DNA of 59,764 nt from Bacteroidales bacterium H5 (GTDB taxonomy: Bacteria; Bacteroidota; Bacteroidia; Bacteroidales; Muribaculaceae): NCBI GenBank assembly GCA_001701225.1, contig DAAQ01000008.1:1-59764 (forward strand), in the 5' to 3' direction. Positions within the stretch are counted from its first letter, which is position 1, and the number at the start of each line of letters is the position of its first letter. A program made the position numbers and the translations under genes. Below the pieces are notes generated by a model. That model was not told where the DNA came from. It worked only from the letters and a program-made list of their open reading frames with translations, and made no database searches. Positions 43,169-52,612 of this stretch are shown piece after piece.

Positions 43169-43199
43169 TTTGCTACCGTGCGGCGATGTCGTAACTTTG
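43169..43199 (+). promoter_or_regulatory. Promoter of sigma factor copy B
   Basis: TTTG (43169-43172), a 19-nt gap and TAACTTTG (43192-43199); identical boxes and spacing to copy A. Leader about 125 nt. Confidence 0.7.
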
Positions 43200-43327
43200 A
43201 GGTGTTCAAAGGAACAAAGCAAGGATCACCTCTAAAAGTCACAAGCTTACAAGTGCTGACCACCTACTCCAAATCCCTTGAGACTCTATAACCAGACACA
43301 AAAAACAACTGCAAACGACATACTATT

Positions 43328-43831
43328 ATGGCATCACAAGAATTTCAGACAAAACTGATGAGCCTTCAGGCAAACCTTCTTAACTTTGCCTATATGCTCA
43401 CCTCGAACAGGGAAAACGCGTATGACCTGCTCCAGGACACCACACTCAAGGCGCTCGACAACGAGAGCAAGTATGTCGACAACACCAATTTCAAGGGCTG
43501 GGTCTTCACGATCATGCGCAACATCTTCATCAACAACTACCGCCGTGTATCGCGCAGCGCCACAGTTGTTGACCAGACCGAAGACCTCTACCACCTGAAC
43601 CTCTCGCAGGACTCAGGGCTCGAGACTCCCGAAGGTTCTTTTGGAGCCTCAGAGATAACAGACGCCATCAACGCGTTTCCTGACGACTATCGCATCCCCT
43701 TCTCGATGCATGTTGCCGGATACAAGTACAACGAGATAGCCGAGAAGATGAATCTCCCGCTTGGCACCGTCAAGAGCCGCATCTTCTTCGCCCGCAAGAA
43801 ACTCCAGGAGCGTTTCGCCGACTACCGTTAA
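43328..43831 (+). CDS. ECF-type sigma factor, copy B
   Basis: 167 residues, about 93% identical to copy A at 12407-12910. Changes are spread and mild: near residues 3-4 (S, Q instead of T, K), 29 (E for D), 75 (S for A), 105-125 (F, S, D, A, P), the KYNEIAEK region (N for S) and the end (ER for DQ). The -10-recognition helix (FKGWVFTIMRNIFINNYRR) is identical and the region 4 helix-turn-helix differs at one residue, so both copies should recognise very similar promoters. No anti-sigma gene on either side. Differential control or dosage is therefore the likely distinction (inference). Confidence 0.93.
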   Translation: MASQEFQTKLMSLQANLLNFAYMLTSNRENAYDLLQDTTLKALDNESKYVDNTNFKGWVFTIMRNIFINNYRRVSRSATVVDQTEDLYHLNLSQDSGLETPEGSFGASEITDAINAFPDDYRIPFSMHVAGYKYNEIAEKMNLPLGTVKSRIFFARKKLQERFADYR

Positions 43832-44148
43832 GCATCGCTCATTCTCCTCCCCCTCGCCGCGGCTAAGGTCACGGACATTATGCAATTCGACACAGAGACT
43901 ATTATTAATGCGACCGTCTCACATATCATTCCGTATCCTTTCCGATAAATAAGAGATTAGCCCGAAGGCCATTCATGCAATCCTTCCCACCGGCCCGAGG
44001 GCAGCAAAAGAAAACGTTTCAACTCCTGTCAGAGGGAGTGACACAGGTTTCCGCGACGGAAACAGTTTCATAAGGTAAAAAAGATTGTTTTAAGACTTTA
44101 GCTTTCATGTTTAGGTATTGATTTTTAATGGTATTTAATTTTGGTTTA
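43832..44148. other. Intergenic region after sigma factor copy B
   Basis: No convincing gene. It holds a tight GTTTCCG-CGA-CGGAAAC hairpin near 44047-44063 and an AT-rich end; a small RNA is possible but unsupported. Confidence 0.35.
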
Positions 44149-44190
44149 GAACAGGTCGGCCCAATGCGTGAGCATCGGGCCGACCTGTTC
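44149..44190. terminator. Strong hairpin, probable terminator
   Basis: GAACAGGTCGGCCC (44149-44162) pairs perfectly with GGGCCGACCTGTTC (44177-44190) around a 14-nt loop. Confidence 0.75.
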
Positions 44191-44325
44191 TTAATGAGGA
44201 ATTAGAAATGAGGAATTAGAAATGGGGAAATATTCTAAATTAGGAATTAGAAATTAGAAGAGCTGGTTCGAGACCGTCCTCATTTCTAATTCCTAATTCC
44301 TCATTTCTAATTACTCATTAATCTT
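44191..44325. repeat. Tandem-word inverted repeat (GGAATTAGAAATGA)
   Basis: Left words GAGGAATTAGAAATGAGG, right words CTCATTTCTAATTCCTAATT; the arms are reverse complements over about 30 bp around a central spacer. Ends at the galK stop codon. Confidence 0.85.
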
Positions 44326-45453
44326 GCGTGCGCCGTCAGAGATGATGACGTCATAGATCTTGGGTTCGTGGCCATATTTGGCGTTGAACTTCTCGCGGGC
44401 AGTGGCGATGAAATGGTCATACTTGTCATCGGCGACCAGGTTGATGGTGCATCCTCCGAAACCGCCGCCCATGATGCGCGAGCCGGTCACGCCGCACTCC
44501 TTGGCGATGTCGTTGAGATAGTCGAGCTCCTCGCACGATACCTCATAGTCCTTTGAGAGGCCGCGGTGTGTCTCGTACATCATCTTGCCTACGGTGTCGA
44601 TGTCGCCGCGGTTGAGGGCGTCGCACACGTCGAGCACACGCTCCTTCTCCTCGATGACGAACTTGGCGCGCATGTAGTCCTCGGCGCTGATATCGGCCTT
44701 GATGGCGTCGAGCATGGCCATGTCGGCATCGCGCAGGGTCTCGATGCCCAGACGCTTGGCCACGCGCTCGCACGACTGGCGGCGCTTGTTATAGGGCGAG
44801 TCCACGAGCTCGTGCTTGACTACCGAGTCTACGAGCACCAGCTTGTAGCCGTCTATCTTGAAGGGGAAATACTCATACTCGAGCGAGCGGCAGTCGAGAC
44901 GTATCAGGTTGTCCTTCTTGCCGAACACCGATGCGAACTGGTCCATGATGCCGCAGTTGACACCGCAGTAGTTATGCTCGGTCGACTGGCCTATTTTGGC
45001 AAGCTCGAACTTGGGTATGGCGTTGTCGTTGAACATGTCGTTCATTGCAAATGCGAAGCACGACTCGAGGGCGGCCGACGAGCTGAGGCCTGCGCCCAGG
45101 GGTACATTGCCTGCAAACACTGCGTCGAATCCCTTGACGGTGAATCCGCGCTTGATCACCTCGCGGCATACGCCGAAGATGTAGCGTGCCCACTGCTGCT
45201 CGGGGGCTTCCTCTTCGGTCAGGCCGAAGGTGGCCTTCTCGCCGAGGTCTATCGAATATACGTTGACCTTGTCGGTGCCGTTGGCGCGGATGTCGGCCAT
45301 GATCATCTTGTCGATGGCGCCGGGGAATACGAAGCCGCCGTTATAGTCGGTATGCTCGCCGATGAGGTTGATACGCCCTGCCGAGGCATAGACTGTGCCT
45401 TTGCCGCCGAAATGCTCCTCGAAGGCTTTCTCGATTGTCTTTTTCAGTTCCAT
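44311..45453 (-). CDS. galK: Galactokinase
   Basis: 380 residues. A GHMP kinase making galactose 1-phosphate. Signature: GRINLIGEHTDYNGGFVFPG near residues 27-46 (galactokinase signature), ATP loop VPLGAGLSSSAALESCFAFA near 116-135, catalytic Asp in YCGVNCGIMDQFASVFG near 165-180, and GSRIMGGGFGGCTINLV near 335. Last gene of the galM-nucleotidyltransferase-galK unit; its stop lies inside the word repeat at 44191-44325. Confidence 0.95.
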   Translation of the reverse strand: MELKKTIEKAFEEHFGGKGTVYASAGRINLIGEHTDYNGGFVFPGAIDKMIMADIRANGTDKVNVYSIDLGEKATFGLTEEEAPEQQWARYIFGVCREVIKRGFTVKGFDAVFAGNVPLGAGLSSSAALESCFAFAMNDMFNDNAIPKFELAKIGQSTEHNYCGVNCGIMDQFASVFGKKDNLIRLDCRSLEYEYFPFKIDGYKLVLVDSVVKHELVDSPYNKRRQSCERVAKRLGIETLRDADMAMLDAIKADISAEDYMRAKFVIEEKERVLDVCDALNRGDIDTVGKMMYETHRGLSKDYEVSCEELDYLNDIAKECGVTGSRIMGGGFGGCTINLVADDKYDHFIATAREKFNAKYGHEPKIYDVIISDGARKINE

Positions 45454-45495
45454 GGTTAAAATATGGGTGGTAAGTGTGTTGGTCTGTAAAATTTG

Positions 45496-46401
45496 TCAGA
45501 ACATCTTGTCGGGATATACGCCGTCCTTGTGGAGCTGGGCGAATTTCTCGACCACGCCGGGACGGTCGGCCGAATATGTCACGCCAAACCAGCGCGAGTC
45601 GGTGTCGAGCACCTTGACGGTAGCCTCGCCCGAGTGGATCAGGGTGTCGATGCACAGGGGGATGAAGAACTCGGCCTTGGGTGTGTTGAGGTCCTTGTCA
45701 AGGAATTTCTTGAACTCCCTTTCAGAATAGTCGAAATAGTCGGGAGTGAAGCCCCAGAGGTTCATCGAGACGGGGGTCATGGGGTCGAGGCTCTGCTCCT
45801 TGCCCTCCTCGTCGGTGAAGAAGATGGTGCCGTCGGGCGCATAGGCGATCGACGTACGCTCGACAACGCCGGTGAGGTTGCCGTCCTCGCCCTTCGAGCA
45901 GACGCCGCGCGATACCGAGCCGTTCTCGGTCATGGTGTTGCCTACGCGGAATCCTACCATCGAGTAGTCACCCTTGCGGTCGCGGGGACGCATCAGGTCT
46001 TCGGCAATGACACGGAATGCGTCACGGCCATAGAAGTCGTCGGCGTTGATGACGGCAAAGGGCTCCTTGATGACCTCCTTGCCCATCAGCACGGCATGGT
46101 TGGTGCCCCAGGGCTTGGTGCGGTCTGCGGGACAGGTATAGCCTTCGGGGAGCTTGTCGGTCGACTGGAAGACGACCTCGACGGGCACGTGGCCCTCGTA
46201 TTTTGAGATTATCTTGTCGCGGAACTCCTGCTCGAAATCCTTGCGGATCACGAAGACCACCTTGCCGAATCCGGCCTGGATTGCGTCATATATCGAGTAG
46301 TCCATGATGGTCTGTCCCTGGGGGCCCAGGGGATCGAGCTGCTTGAGGGCGCCATAACGCGAGCCCATGCCTGCTGCGAGCACGAAGAGTGTGGGTTTCA
46401 T
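45496..46401 (-). CDS. Sugar-phosphate nucleotidyltransferase of the galactose operon
   Basis: 301 residues. The N-terminus TLFVLAAGMGSRYGALKQLD and then PLGPQGQTIMDYSIYDAIQAG is the nucleotide-binding core of sugar-1-phosphate nucleotidyltransferases; PWGTNHAVLMGKEVI and FAVINADDFYGRDAF near 117 supply the G-T-A loop and metal Asp pair; the SIAYAPDGTIFFTDEE and PVSMNLWGFTPDYF stretches are typical of this Bacteroidetes family. Located between galM and galK with no galT in sight, it could make UDP-galactose or UDP-glucose directly from the 1-phosphate and UTP (inference). Confidence 0.82.
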   Translation of the reverse strand: MKPTLFVLAAGMGSRYGALKQLDPLGPQGQTIMDYSIYDAIQAGFGKVVFVIRKDFEQEFRDKIISKYEGHVPVEVVFQSTDKLPEGYTCPADRTKPWGTNHAVLMGKEVIKEPFAVINADDFYGRDAFRVIAEDLMRPRDRKGDYSMVGFRVGNTMTENGSVSRGVCSKGEDGNLTGVVERTSIAYAPDGTIFFTDEEGKEQSLDPMTPVSMNLWGFTPDYFDYSEREFKKFLDKDLNTPKAEFFIPLCIDTLIHSGEATVKVLDTDSRWFGVTYSADRPGVVEKFAQLHKDGVYPDKMF

Positions 46402-46427
46402 TGTTCTGGGTTGATTATATGTATTTT

Positions 46428-47474
46428 TTATGAGAATTTGAATTCGATGGTCTCGTCATACTTCTCGCCGGGACGGAGCTCGGCCGAGGGGAAAGAGGGT
46501 TTGTTGGGGGCGTCGGGGAATCCCTGGCACTCCAGCGCCACTCCGGCATAGTCGTTATACTCGCCGTGGCTTATGGATTCGGGACAACCTTTGAGCCAGT
46601 TGCCTGTGTAGACCTGCACACCGGGCTGCGTCGAGCTGACGTCGAGCTGACGTCCCGAGCGCGGGCCGCGCAGGGTGGCCACATGTGCCATCTTTCCCTT
46701 CTGCCATCCGTCTACCACGAAGCAGTGGTCATAGCCCTTGCCGATCTTCAGCGGCTCGAAATCGGCGTTGATGTCGCGGCCAAGGGTCTTGAACACGGTG
46801 AAGTCCATGGGTGTCCCGGCCACCGGGGCGAGCTCGCCTGTGGGTATCTGTGTGGGGTCGGTGGGGAGGTATCGCGAGGCGTCGAGGCGCAGCTCGTGGT
46901 CGAGCACCGAGCCCGAGCCCTCGCCGTCGAGGTTGAAATATGCGTGGTTGGTGAGGTTGACCACCGTGGGGGCATCGGTCTCGGCCTGCAGACGCAGTGT
47001 CAGGCGGTTCTCGTCATCCCATGTATAGGTGGCGGTGGCTGTCAGATTGCCGGGATACCCCTCCTCGCCGTCGGCTGCGGTATATCTGAACTCGACGCTC
47101 TTGCCGTCGGGAAGGATGCGGCTCTCCCACACGCGGTTCTGGAATCCGGTGGGGCCGCCGTGCAGGGCATTGGGGCCGTTGTTGATGGCAAGGCTGTATT
47201 CCTTGCCGTCGAGGGTGAACTTGCCCAGGGCTATGCGGTTGGCAAAACGGCCCGGAACCTTTCCGGCACAAGGGCCGTCGGCCATATAGCTGCCGGGCTT
47301 ATTGTAGCCCAGGACGACATCCTCGAGCTTGCCGTCGCGTCCGGGCACCCATACGCCCACGATTCCCGCGCCGAGGCTCGAGAGCATGGCGCTGGCGCCG
47401 TGGCTGTTGGTGAGGATATAGTATTTGATTTCGGGCAATGTGGCCGAGGGATAGACGAGAGTTGTAATTTTCAT
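46428..47474 (-). CDS. galM: Aldose 1-epimerase (mutarotase)
   Basis: 348 residues, no signal peptide. Interconverts beta- and alpha-galactose, giving galactokinase its substrate. Motifs: GPCAGKVPGRFANRIALGKF near 68-87 with the substrate Arg, INNGPNALHGGP near 98-109 (His), NLTNHAYFNLDGEG near 172 (catalytic His), and VALECQGFPDAPNKPSFPS near 310 (catalytic Glu). First gene of the gal unit, preceded by a well-spaced promoter. Confidence 0.94.
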   Translation of the reverse strand: MKITTLVYPSATLPEIKYYILTNSHGASAMLSSLGAGIVGVWVPGRDGKLEDVVLGYNKPGSYMADGPCAGKVPGRFANRIALGKFTLDGKEYSLAINNGPNALHGGPTGFQNRVWESRILPDGKSVEFRYTAADGEEGYPGNLTATATYTWDDENRLTLRLQAETDAPTVVNLTNHAYFNLDGEGSGSVLDHELRLDASRYLPTDPTQIPTGELAPVAGTPMDFTVFKTLGRDINADFEPLKIGKGYDHCFVVDGWQKGKMAHVATLRGPRSGRQLDVSSTQPGVQVYTGNWLKGCPESISHGEYNDYAGVALECQGFPDAPNKPSFPSAELRPGEKYDETIEFKFS

Positions 47475-47521
47475 GATGATTATAAGTAAGTTTGGGGAGA
47501 GTCCTGTACTCAGATTATTTG

Positions 47522-47553
47522 CAAATGTAAGGATTTATTATGGGGCTCGCAAT
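47522..47553 (-). promoter_or_regulatory. Promoter of the gal operon
   Basis: On the minus strand ATTG (47553-47550), a 20-nt gap and TACATTTG (47529-47522), about 48 nt before the galM ATG. Confidence 0.6.
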
Positions 47554-47620
47554 AAAAAAATTGTGAAAAACTTGAACGTTTGGCTAAAATGAACCAATCG
47601 TTACATTTTTTGACCCAATC

Positions 47621-48175
47621 TTACCTTGTGCGGCTCCTTTTTGTAAATTTTGGAGCGATAACAGGCCATCCCAGCATCCCCCTGCGCACCTCGACCGGTA
47701 TCTCGCTGCCCGAGCGGACACGGTTGTATGTCGAGATGGAGACCTCCTGATGTTTGCGTGTGCCCGAGGGGAAGAGAAGGTCTACGTTATAGACCGTATG
47801 CTTGCGGCGCGAGGCGTGACGGCGCCCTCCGCCGGTGGTGCGCTCGGTGGTGTATTTGTGCTCGATGGTCGCCGCCGTCGTGACGGTCTTCCCGTCGGCC
47901 CCGGCCCTGTTGGCGAGCAATGCCCCGAACGAGGCGACGATGCCGACAAAGATGACGTTGACCCCGTGGTTGGCCCAGTCCGACCCGAGCAGGGTGAGCC
48001 TGTCCCATGCCCGGCAGAGGAGGGGAGAGGTGACGATGCCCGCGACAAGACCGATGGTGACGATGGTCCACGGGCTGACGAGGGTGTCCGAGTAGAGGGC
48101 GATGGCCCCTCCGGCAAGAAAGATGCCGACAGTGGCGATGAGGAAGAGCAGGAACAGGCGTAGCGGTCTTGGCAT
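47621..48175 (-). CDS. Membrane protein of unknown function
   Basis: 184 residues from ATG 48175; the frame is open much further upstream but there it would overlap glyA, and MPRPLRLFLLFLIATVGIFL is a natural start. Three hydrophobic segments (residues 5-28, 35-52 and 70-90), then a soluble, beta-rich tail with a basic patch (TGGGRRHASRRKHTVYNVDL) and NRVRSGSEIPVEVRRGMLGW. The layout recalls DUF3592-type proteins, but I cannot assign a family. A strong terminator separates it from glyA and no promoter was recognised. Confidence 0.65.
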   Translation of the reverse strand: MPRPLRLFLLFLIATVGIFLAGGAIALYSDTLVSPWTIVTIGLVAGIVTSPLLCRAWDRLTLLGSDWANHGVNVIFVGIVASFGALLANRAGADGKTVTTAATIEHKYTTERTTGGGRRHASRRKHTVYNVDLLFPSGTRKHQEVSISTYNRVRSGSEIPVEVRRGMLGWPVIAPKFTKRSRTR

Positions 48176-48202
48176 GGCTGTGTGTCGTTTCGTTAAAGAA
48201 AA

Positions 48203-48236
48203 CCGCCGGCACCGACAGTATATGTCGAGCCGGCGG
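48203..48236 (-). terminator. glyA operon terminator
   Basis: CCGCCGGC (48203-48210) with GCCGGCGG (48229-48236), plus an inner CGACA-GTATA-TGTCG stem; on the minus strand the hairpin is followed by TTTTCTTT. Confidence 0.8.
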
Positions 48237-48263
48237 CGGATGATGCGGTTGATGTCGCTATGT

Positions 48264-49544
<1,281 letters not shown>

Positions 49545-49567
49545 TGGCTTGAAATTGTATGTATCGG

Positions 49568-50131
49568 TTATTTTTTCTTGACTGACCACCCGAACCGGCC
49601 TATCTCTTCACCCTGACCGTAATAGTGTCCGTGCGAGTAGTTGATGAGTCCGGCCCTGCCCAGGTCGAAGGCGCCTGTCTCCGGGTCTATCAGCTCTTCG
49701 GAGGCAAGCACGTTGACCACCTCGGCAATGAACATGTCATGGCTGCCGAGGCTCATAATCTCCTTGACCCTGCACTCGATGCTCAGCGGCGACTCGGCGA
49801 TGTGCGGACACCCCACCGCCTCGCCTGGCACGGGTGTCAGACCAGTCTCGGCCCATTTGTCATAGTCGGCTCCCGAGCGTACCCCGGCCCAGTCTGTGGC
49901 ACGGGCCATGGCCTCGGTGGTGAGGTTGATGGTAAACTCCATGCGCTCCTTGATCAGCGCGTGCGAGTATCGCTCGGGCCTGACCGAGATATAGCACATC
50001 GGAGGGTTGGTACAGATGGTGCCTGTCCACGCCACGGTGAGCATGTTTGACCGCTCGGCATTGCCGCACGTCACCAGCACCGCCGGGAGCGGATATATCT
50101 GGGTTCCGGGTTTCCAGGAGACTTTGGGCAT
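49568..50131 (-). CDS. Flavin reductase-like FMN-binding protein
   Basis: 187 residues. WKPGTQIYPLPAVLVTCGNA, MLTVAWTGTICTNPPMCYIS and VRPERYSHALIKERMEFTIN are the FMN-binding split-barrel core of the flavin reductase-like family (Pfam Flavin_Reduct type); HDMFIAEVVNVLASEELID closes the barrel. Small stand-alone members of this family in anaerobes reduce flavins or act on oxidised substrates; the substrate is unknown. Sits 24 nt upstream of glyA and downstream of pyrI across a word repeat. Confidence 0.88.
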   Translation of the reverse strand: MPKVSWKPGTQIYPLPAVLVTCGNAERSNMLTVAWTGTICTNPPMCYISVRPERYSHALIKERMEFTINLTTEAMARATDWAGVRSGADYDKWAETGLTPVPGEAVGCPHIAESPLSIECRVKEIMSLGSHDMFIAEVVNVLASEELIDPETGAFDLGRAGLINYSHGHYYGQGEEIGRFGWSVKKK

Positions 50132-50145
50132 GAGTTATGTGATTT

Positions 50146-50195
50146 ATAAAAAATTATAAGACTTATAAGGCATATAATACTTATAGGTCATATAT
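50146..50195. repeat. CTTATAAG-family word repeat
   Basis: TTATAAGACTTATAAGGCAT followed by ATAATACTTATAGGTCATAT; same vocabulary as 6427, 14382 and 38086. Lies between pyrI and the flavin reductase gene. Confidence 0.75.
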
Positions 50196-50204
50196 ACGTT
50201 GATG

Positions 50205-50666
50205 TCACACTATCTGCGCGTCGGTGCTCCTGACAGTGTGCGAGCAATAGTGACACGATATTGTCACGTCGTCGCGGTCGATGACATGGAAGCGCGTGCG
50301 CATGGGCTCGTTGTTGGTGATGCACTTGGGGTTGCCGCACTTGACCAGGCCCACGATGGTGTCGGGGAGGGTCACGGGAAATTTCTCGACAACCTCATAG
50401 TCGCGTATGATGTTCACTACAGCCGAGGGGGCTATGAGGGCGATTCGGTTGAGCACCTGCTCGGGGAAGAAGACATCGGCCACTTTGATGATGCCCTTGT
50501 TGCCGAGCTTCTTCGAATCGAGGTTGTTGCCGATGGTCACGGCTGTGGTGAGATGCTCGATGCCCAGTATCTTCACTGCCTTGAAGAGCACTGCCGAGGG
50601 TATATGGTCTATGACGGTGCCGTTGCGCAGGGCGGCCACCGCGAGTTCTGCTTTCGAAACGTTCAT
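50205..50666 (-). CDS. pyrI: Aspartate carbamoyltransferase regulatory chain
   Basis: 153 residues. ELAVAALRNGTVIDHIPSAV at the N-terminus is the nucleotide-binding domain; LGNKGIIKVADVFFPEQVLN the linker; and CGNPKCITNNEPMRTRFHVI with CHYCSHTV gives the four zinc cysteines that contact PyrB. Binds CTP/ATP for feedback control of the first committed step of pyrimidine synthesis. Follows pyrB by 51 nt. Confidence 0.95.
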   Translation of the reverse strand: MNVSKAELAVAALRNGTVIDHIPSAVLFKAVKILGIEHLTTAVTIGNNLDSKKLGNKGIIKVADVFFPEQVLNRIALIAPSAVVNIIRDYEVVEKFPVTLPDTIVGLVKCGNPKCITNNEPMRTRFHVIDRDDVTISCHYCSHTVRSTDAQIV

Positions 50667-50717
50667 TGACTCTGATGTGTTGGGTGTGGTTGTGGATGAG
50701 ATGAGGAGTGTTTCGGG

Positions 50718-51638
50718 TCAGTCCTTGACCTCGATGCCGAGCGAGCGGCATATCAGGGCCTGGCGGGCATAGAGGCCGTTGCGGGCCTGTTCGAAATAGT
50801 ATGCGCGGGGATTGTCGTCGACATCCTGCGAGATTTCGTTGACGCGGGGCAGCGGGTGCAGTATGCGCAGGTGCTCGGGTGCGTCGGCCAGCATGGCGGC
50901 GTTGAGGTTATAGAGGTCCTTGACCCTCTCATATTCCATGATGTCGGCAAAACGCTCGCGCTGCACGCGGGTCATGTAGATGATGTCACTTGTGTTGATG
51001 ACCTCGGGTGAGAAGTCGGTGTGCTCGGAGAAGCGTATGCCGTTCTCGCGGCAGAATGTCTTGTACTCTTCGGGCATGTCGAGCTCCTTGCAGGCCACAA
51101 ACCTGAAGGTGGGGTTGAAATAGCGCATCGCCATGATGAGCGAGTGAACCGTGCGTCCATATTTGAGGTCGCCCACCAGTGTGATGGTCAGGTTCTCGAG
51201 TGTGCCCTGGGTCTTGTAGATAGAATAGAGGTCGAGCATCGTCTGCGAGGGGTGCTGGTGGGCGCCGTCGCCCGCGTTGATCACGGGCACATCGGTGACC
51301 TCGGTGGCATAGAGGGCTGCTCCTTCGAGAAAGTGGCGCATCACGATGAGGTCGGCATAGTTGCTCACCATCTTTATGGTGTCCTTGAGGGTCTCACCCT
51401 TGGATGTCGATGTGTTTGATGCGTCGGAGAATCCTATCACGCGGCCTCCCAGGCGGTTGACGGCGGTCTCGAAGCTGAGGCGCGTGCGGGTCGACGGCTC
51501 GAAAAAGAGTGTGGCCACAACCTTGCCCTCGAGCAGGCGGCGGTTGGGATTCTGTTCAAACTGACGTGCTGTCTCGAGCAGGCTCAGTATCTCCTCGCGG
51601 CTCAGGTCGCTGATGGATACAAGACTTTTTTTGTTCAT
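50718..51638 (-). CDS. pyrB: Aspartate carbamoyltransferase catalytic chain
   Basis: 306 residues from ATG 51638; the frame extends 20 codons upstream into the promoter, so MNKKSLVSISDLSREEILSL is the start. Joins carbamoyl phosphate and aspartate. Motifs: VVATLFFEPSTRTRLSFETA near 42-61 (carbamoyl phosphate loop STRT), ASNTSTSKGET near 74-84, NAGDGAHQHPSQTMLDLYSI near 122-141, GDLKYGRTVHSL near 157 and the PLPRVNEI loop near 265. First gene of the series with pyrI. Confidence 0.96.
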   Translation of the reverse strand: MNKKSLVSISDLSREEILSLLETARQFEQNPNRRLLEGKVVATLFFEPSTRTRLSFETAVNRLGGRVIGFSDASNTSTSKGETLKDTIKMVSNYADLIVMRHFLEGAALYATEVTDVPVINAGDGAHQHPSQTMLDLYSIYKTQGTLENLTITLVGDLKYGRTVHSLIMAMRYFNPTFRFVACKELDMPEEYKTFCRENGIRFSEHTDFSPEVINTSDIIYMTRVQRERFADIMEYERVKDLYNLNAAMLADAPEHLRILHPLPRVNEISQDVDDNPRAYYFEQARNGLYARQALICRSLGIEVKD

Positions 51639-51664
51639 TGCAGTGAAATGTGGGAATACTGTTG

Positions 51665-51695
51665 CAAAATTACAAAAAATCCCGTAACCTGCAAT
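51665..51695 (-). promoter_or_regulatory. pyrB promoter
   Basis: On the minus strand ATTG (51695-51692), a 19-nt gap and TAATTTTG (51672-51665). The leader is about 24 nt, too short for an attenuator. Confidence 0.6.
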
Positions 51696-51838
51696 CACAC
51701 GACAGTGTTAATGACACCTCGGCCACCACAAAATACGTGATGAATGTCTCGGTGGGCTGTCTTAACCTTTTATTTGCAACAATATTATATGCACAGACGT
51801 TCTTTATTCAGACAATATGGTCTTTAAGTGCCTGAAAA

Positions 51839-51870
51839 TTTGTGGCATTAAAACAATTTTTGTAACTTTG
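51839..51870 (+). promoter_or_regulatory. Promoter of the two-gene module
   Basis: TTTG (51839-51842), a 20-nt gap and TAACTTTG (51863-51870), 28 nt upstream of the first ATG. Confidence 0.7.
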
Positions 51871-51898
51871 TAAGACAAAAACCACAAGTTAGATTTAT

Positions 51899-52033
51899 AT
51901 GGAAACGACAGACACCATCAGAATCCCAAATCCTTCAAGGGAGTTGGTCGCTTTCATAAAGGAAGCGCAACAGGAAAAGAAGGAGCGCATGAAAAGAATC
52001 TGTGATAAATACCGTAAGCTGATTCACGGATAA
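51899..52033 (+). CDS. 44-residue charged peptide, first gene of a two-gene module
   Basis: ATG at 51899, stop TAA at 52031-52033 overlapping the next ATG (TAATG). The peptide begins METTDTIRIPNPSRELVAFI and continues as a strongly charged, Lys/Glu-rich helix ending in KYRKLIHG. It has a well-formed promoter and is translationally coupled to the next gene, which argues for a real gene. The short strand (TIRIPNP) followed by a helix is loosely like a DNA- or partner-binding antitoxin, but no family is recognised. Confidence 0.65.
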   Translation: METTDTIRIPNPSRELVAFIKEAQQEKKERMKRICDKYRKLIHG

Positions 52034-52527
52034 TGGAAACTGTAGAAACTCTAATCCCCGATAATGAGGGCAATCATTTAGTGGTTGCCCTCAGTTTTTA
52101 TGACGATAGCCAAAAGACCGACACGTTCCAGATACCACAAGAGTTTACGGGCCTGGAGATTGCAGATATTTCCATTGAGAAATTGGATCTTGACCGACCC
52201 TTGGGCATAAGGGCGTTTTATAAAATGTGCGGGTGGCTGATTAAGCAATTCATGCAATTTCCAAATGCTGTATTCTCTTTTATCTGTTCCACTGACCCGC
52301 TGGAAACAAACCACACTGCTATTGCGCCCGAACAATACCGCTGGAATCTGTTCGAGGCGTTCTATCTACGCAATATTGACAGATTGAGCGAATTGGGAAT
52401 AGAATCAAAGGATATTGTTGTCGGTCCAGAGGGGTACCAGACGTTTGCCAGAGTCTTTTATCGTACCACCCATGCGCCAGTGATTCATCTGGTAATCGCC
52501 CATCTCGATAGCAAGTATAATCAATAA
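52033..52527 (+). CDS. 164-residue protein of unknown function, second gene of the module
   Basis: METVETLIPDNEGNHLVVAL starts a soluble alpha/beta protein. A beta-rich N-terminal part (HLVVALSFYDDSQKTDTFQI) is followed by a helix (GIRAFYKMCGWLIKQFMQF), then SFICSTDPLETNHTAIAPEQ and a C-terminal half ending in FYRTTHAPVIHLVIAHLDSK. The layout (strands, helix, a CSTD-like loop, then a helix resembling RWNLFEAFYLRN) vaguely recalls DUF6169-type Bacteroidetes proteins; this is a weak resemblance. No signal peptide or membrane segment. Codon use is more AT-rich than in the pyr genes beside it. Confidence 0.65.
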   Translation: METVETLIPDNEGNHLVVALSFYDDSQKTDTFQIPQEFTGLEIADISIEKLDLDRPLGIRAFYKMCGWLIKQFMQFPNAVFSFICSTDPLETNHTAIAPEQYRWNLFEAFYLRNIDRLSELGIESKDIVVGPEGYQTFARVFYRTTHAPVIHLVIAHLDSKYNQ

Positions 52528-52552
52528 TCCCGAAGGAATTGTCTGAAAATTA

Positions 52553-52579
52553 AAGGCTGGACCATTGCGGTCCAGCCTT
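52553..52579. terminator. Bidirectional terminator
   Basis: AAGGCTGGACC (52553-52563) and GGTCCAGCCTT (52569-52579) with a 5-nt loop, followed by ATTT; located between convergent genes. Confidence 0.8.
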
Positions 52580-52612
52580 ATTTGATGTTGTGTGGTGTCG
52601 GGGCTCAGGATA

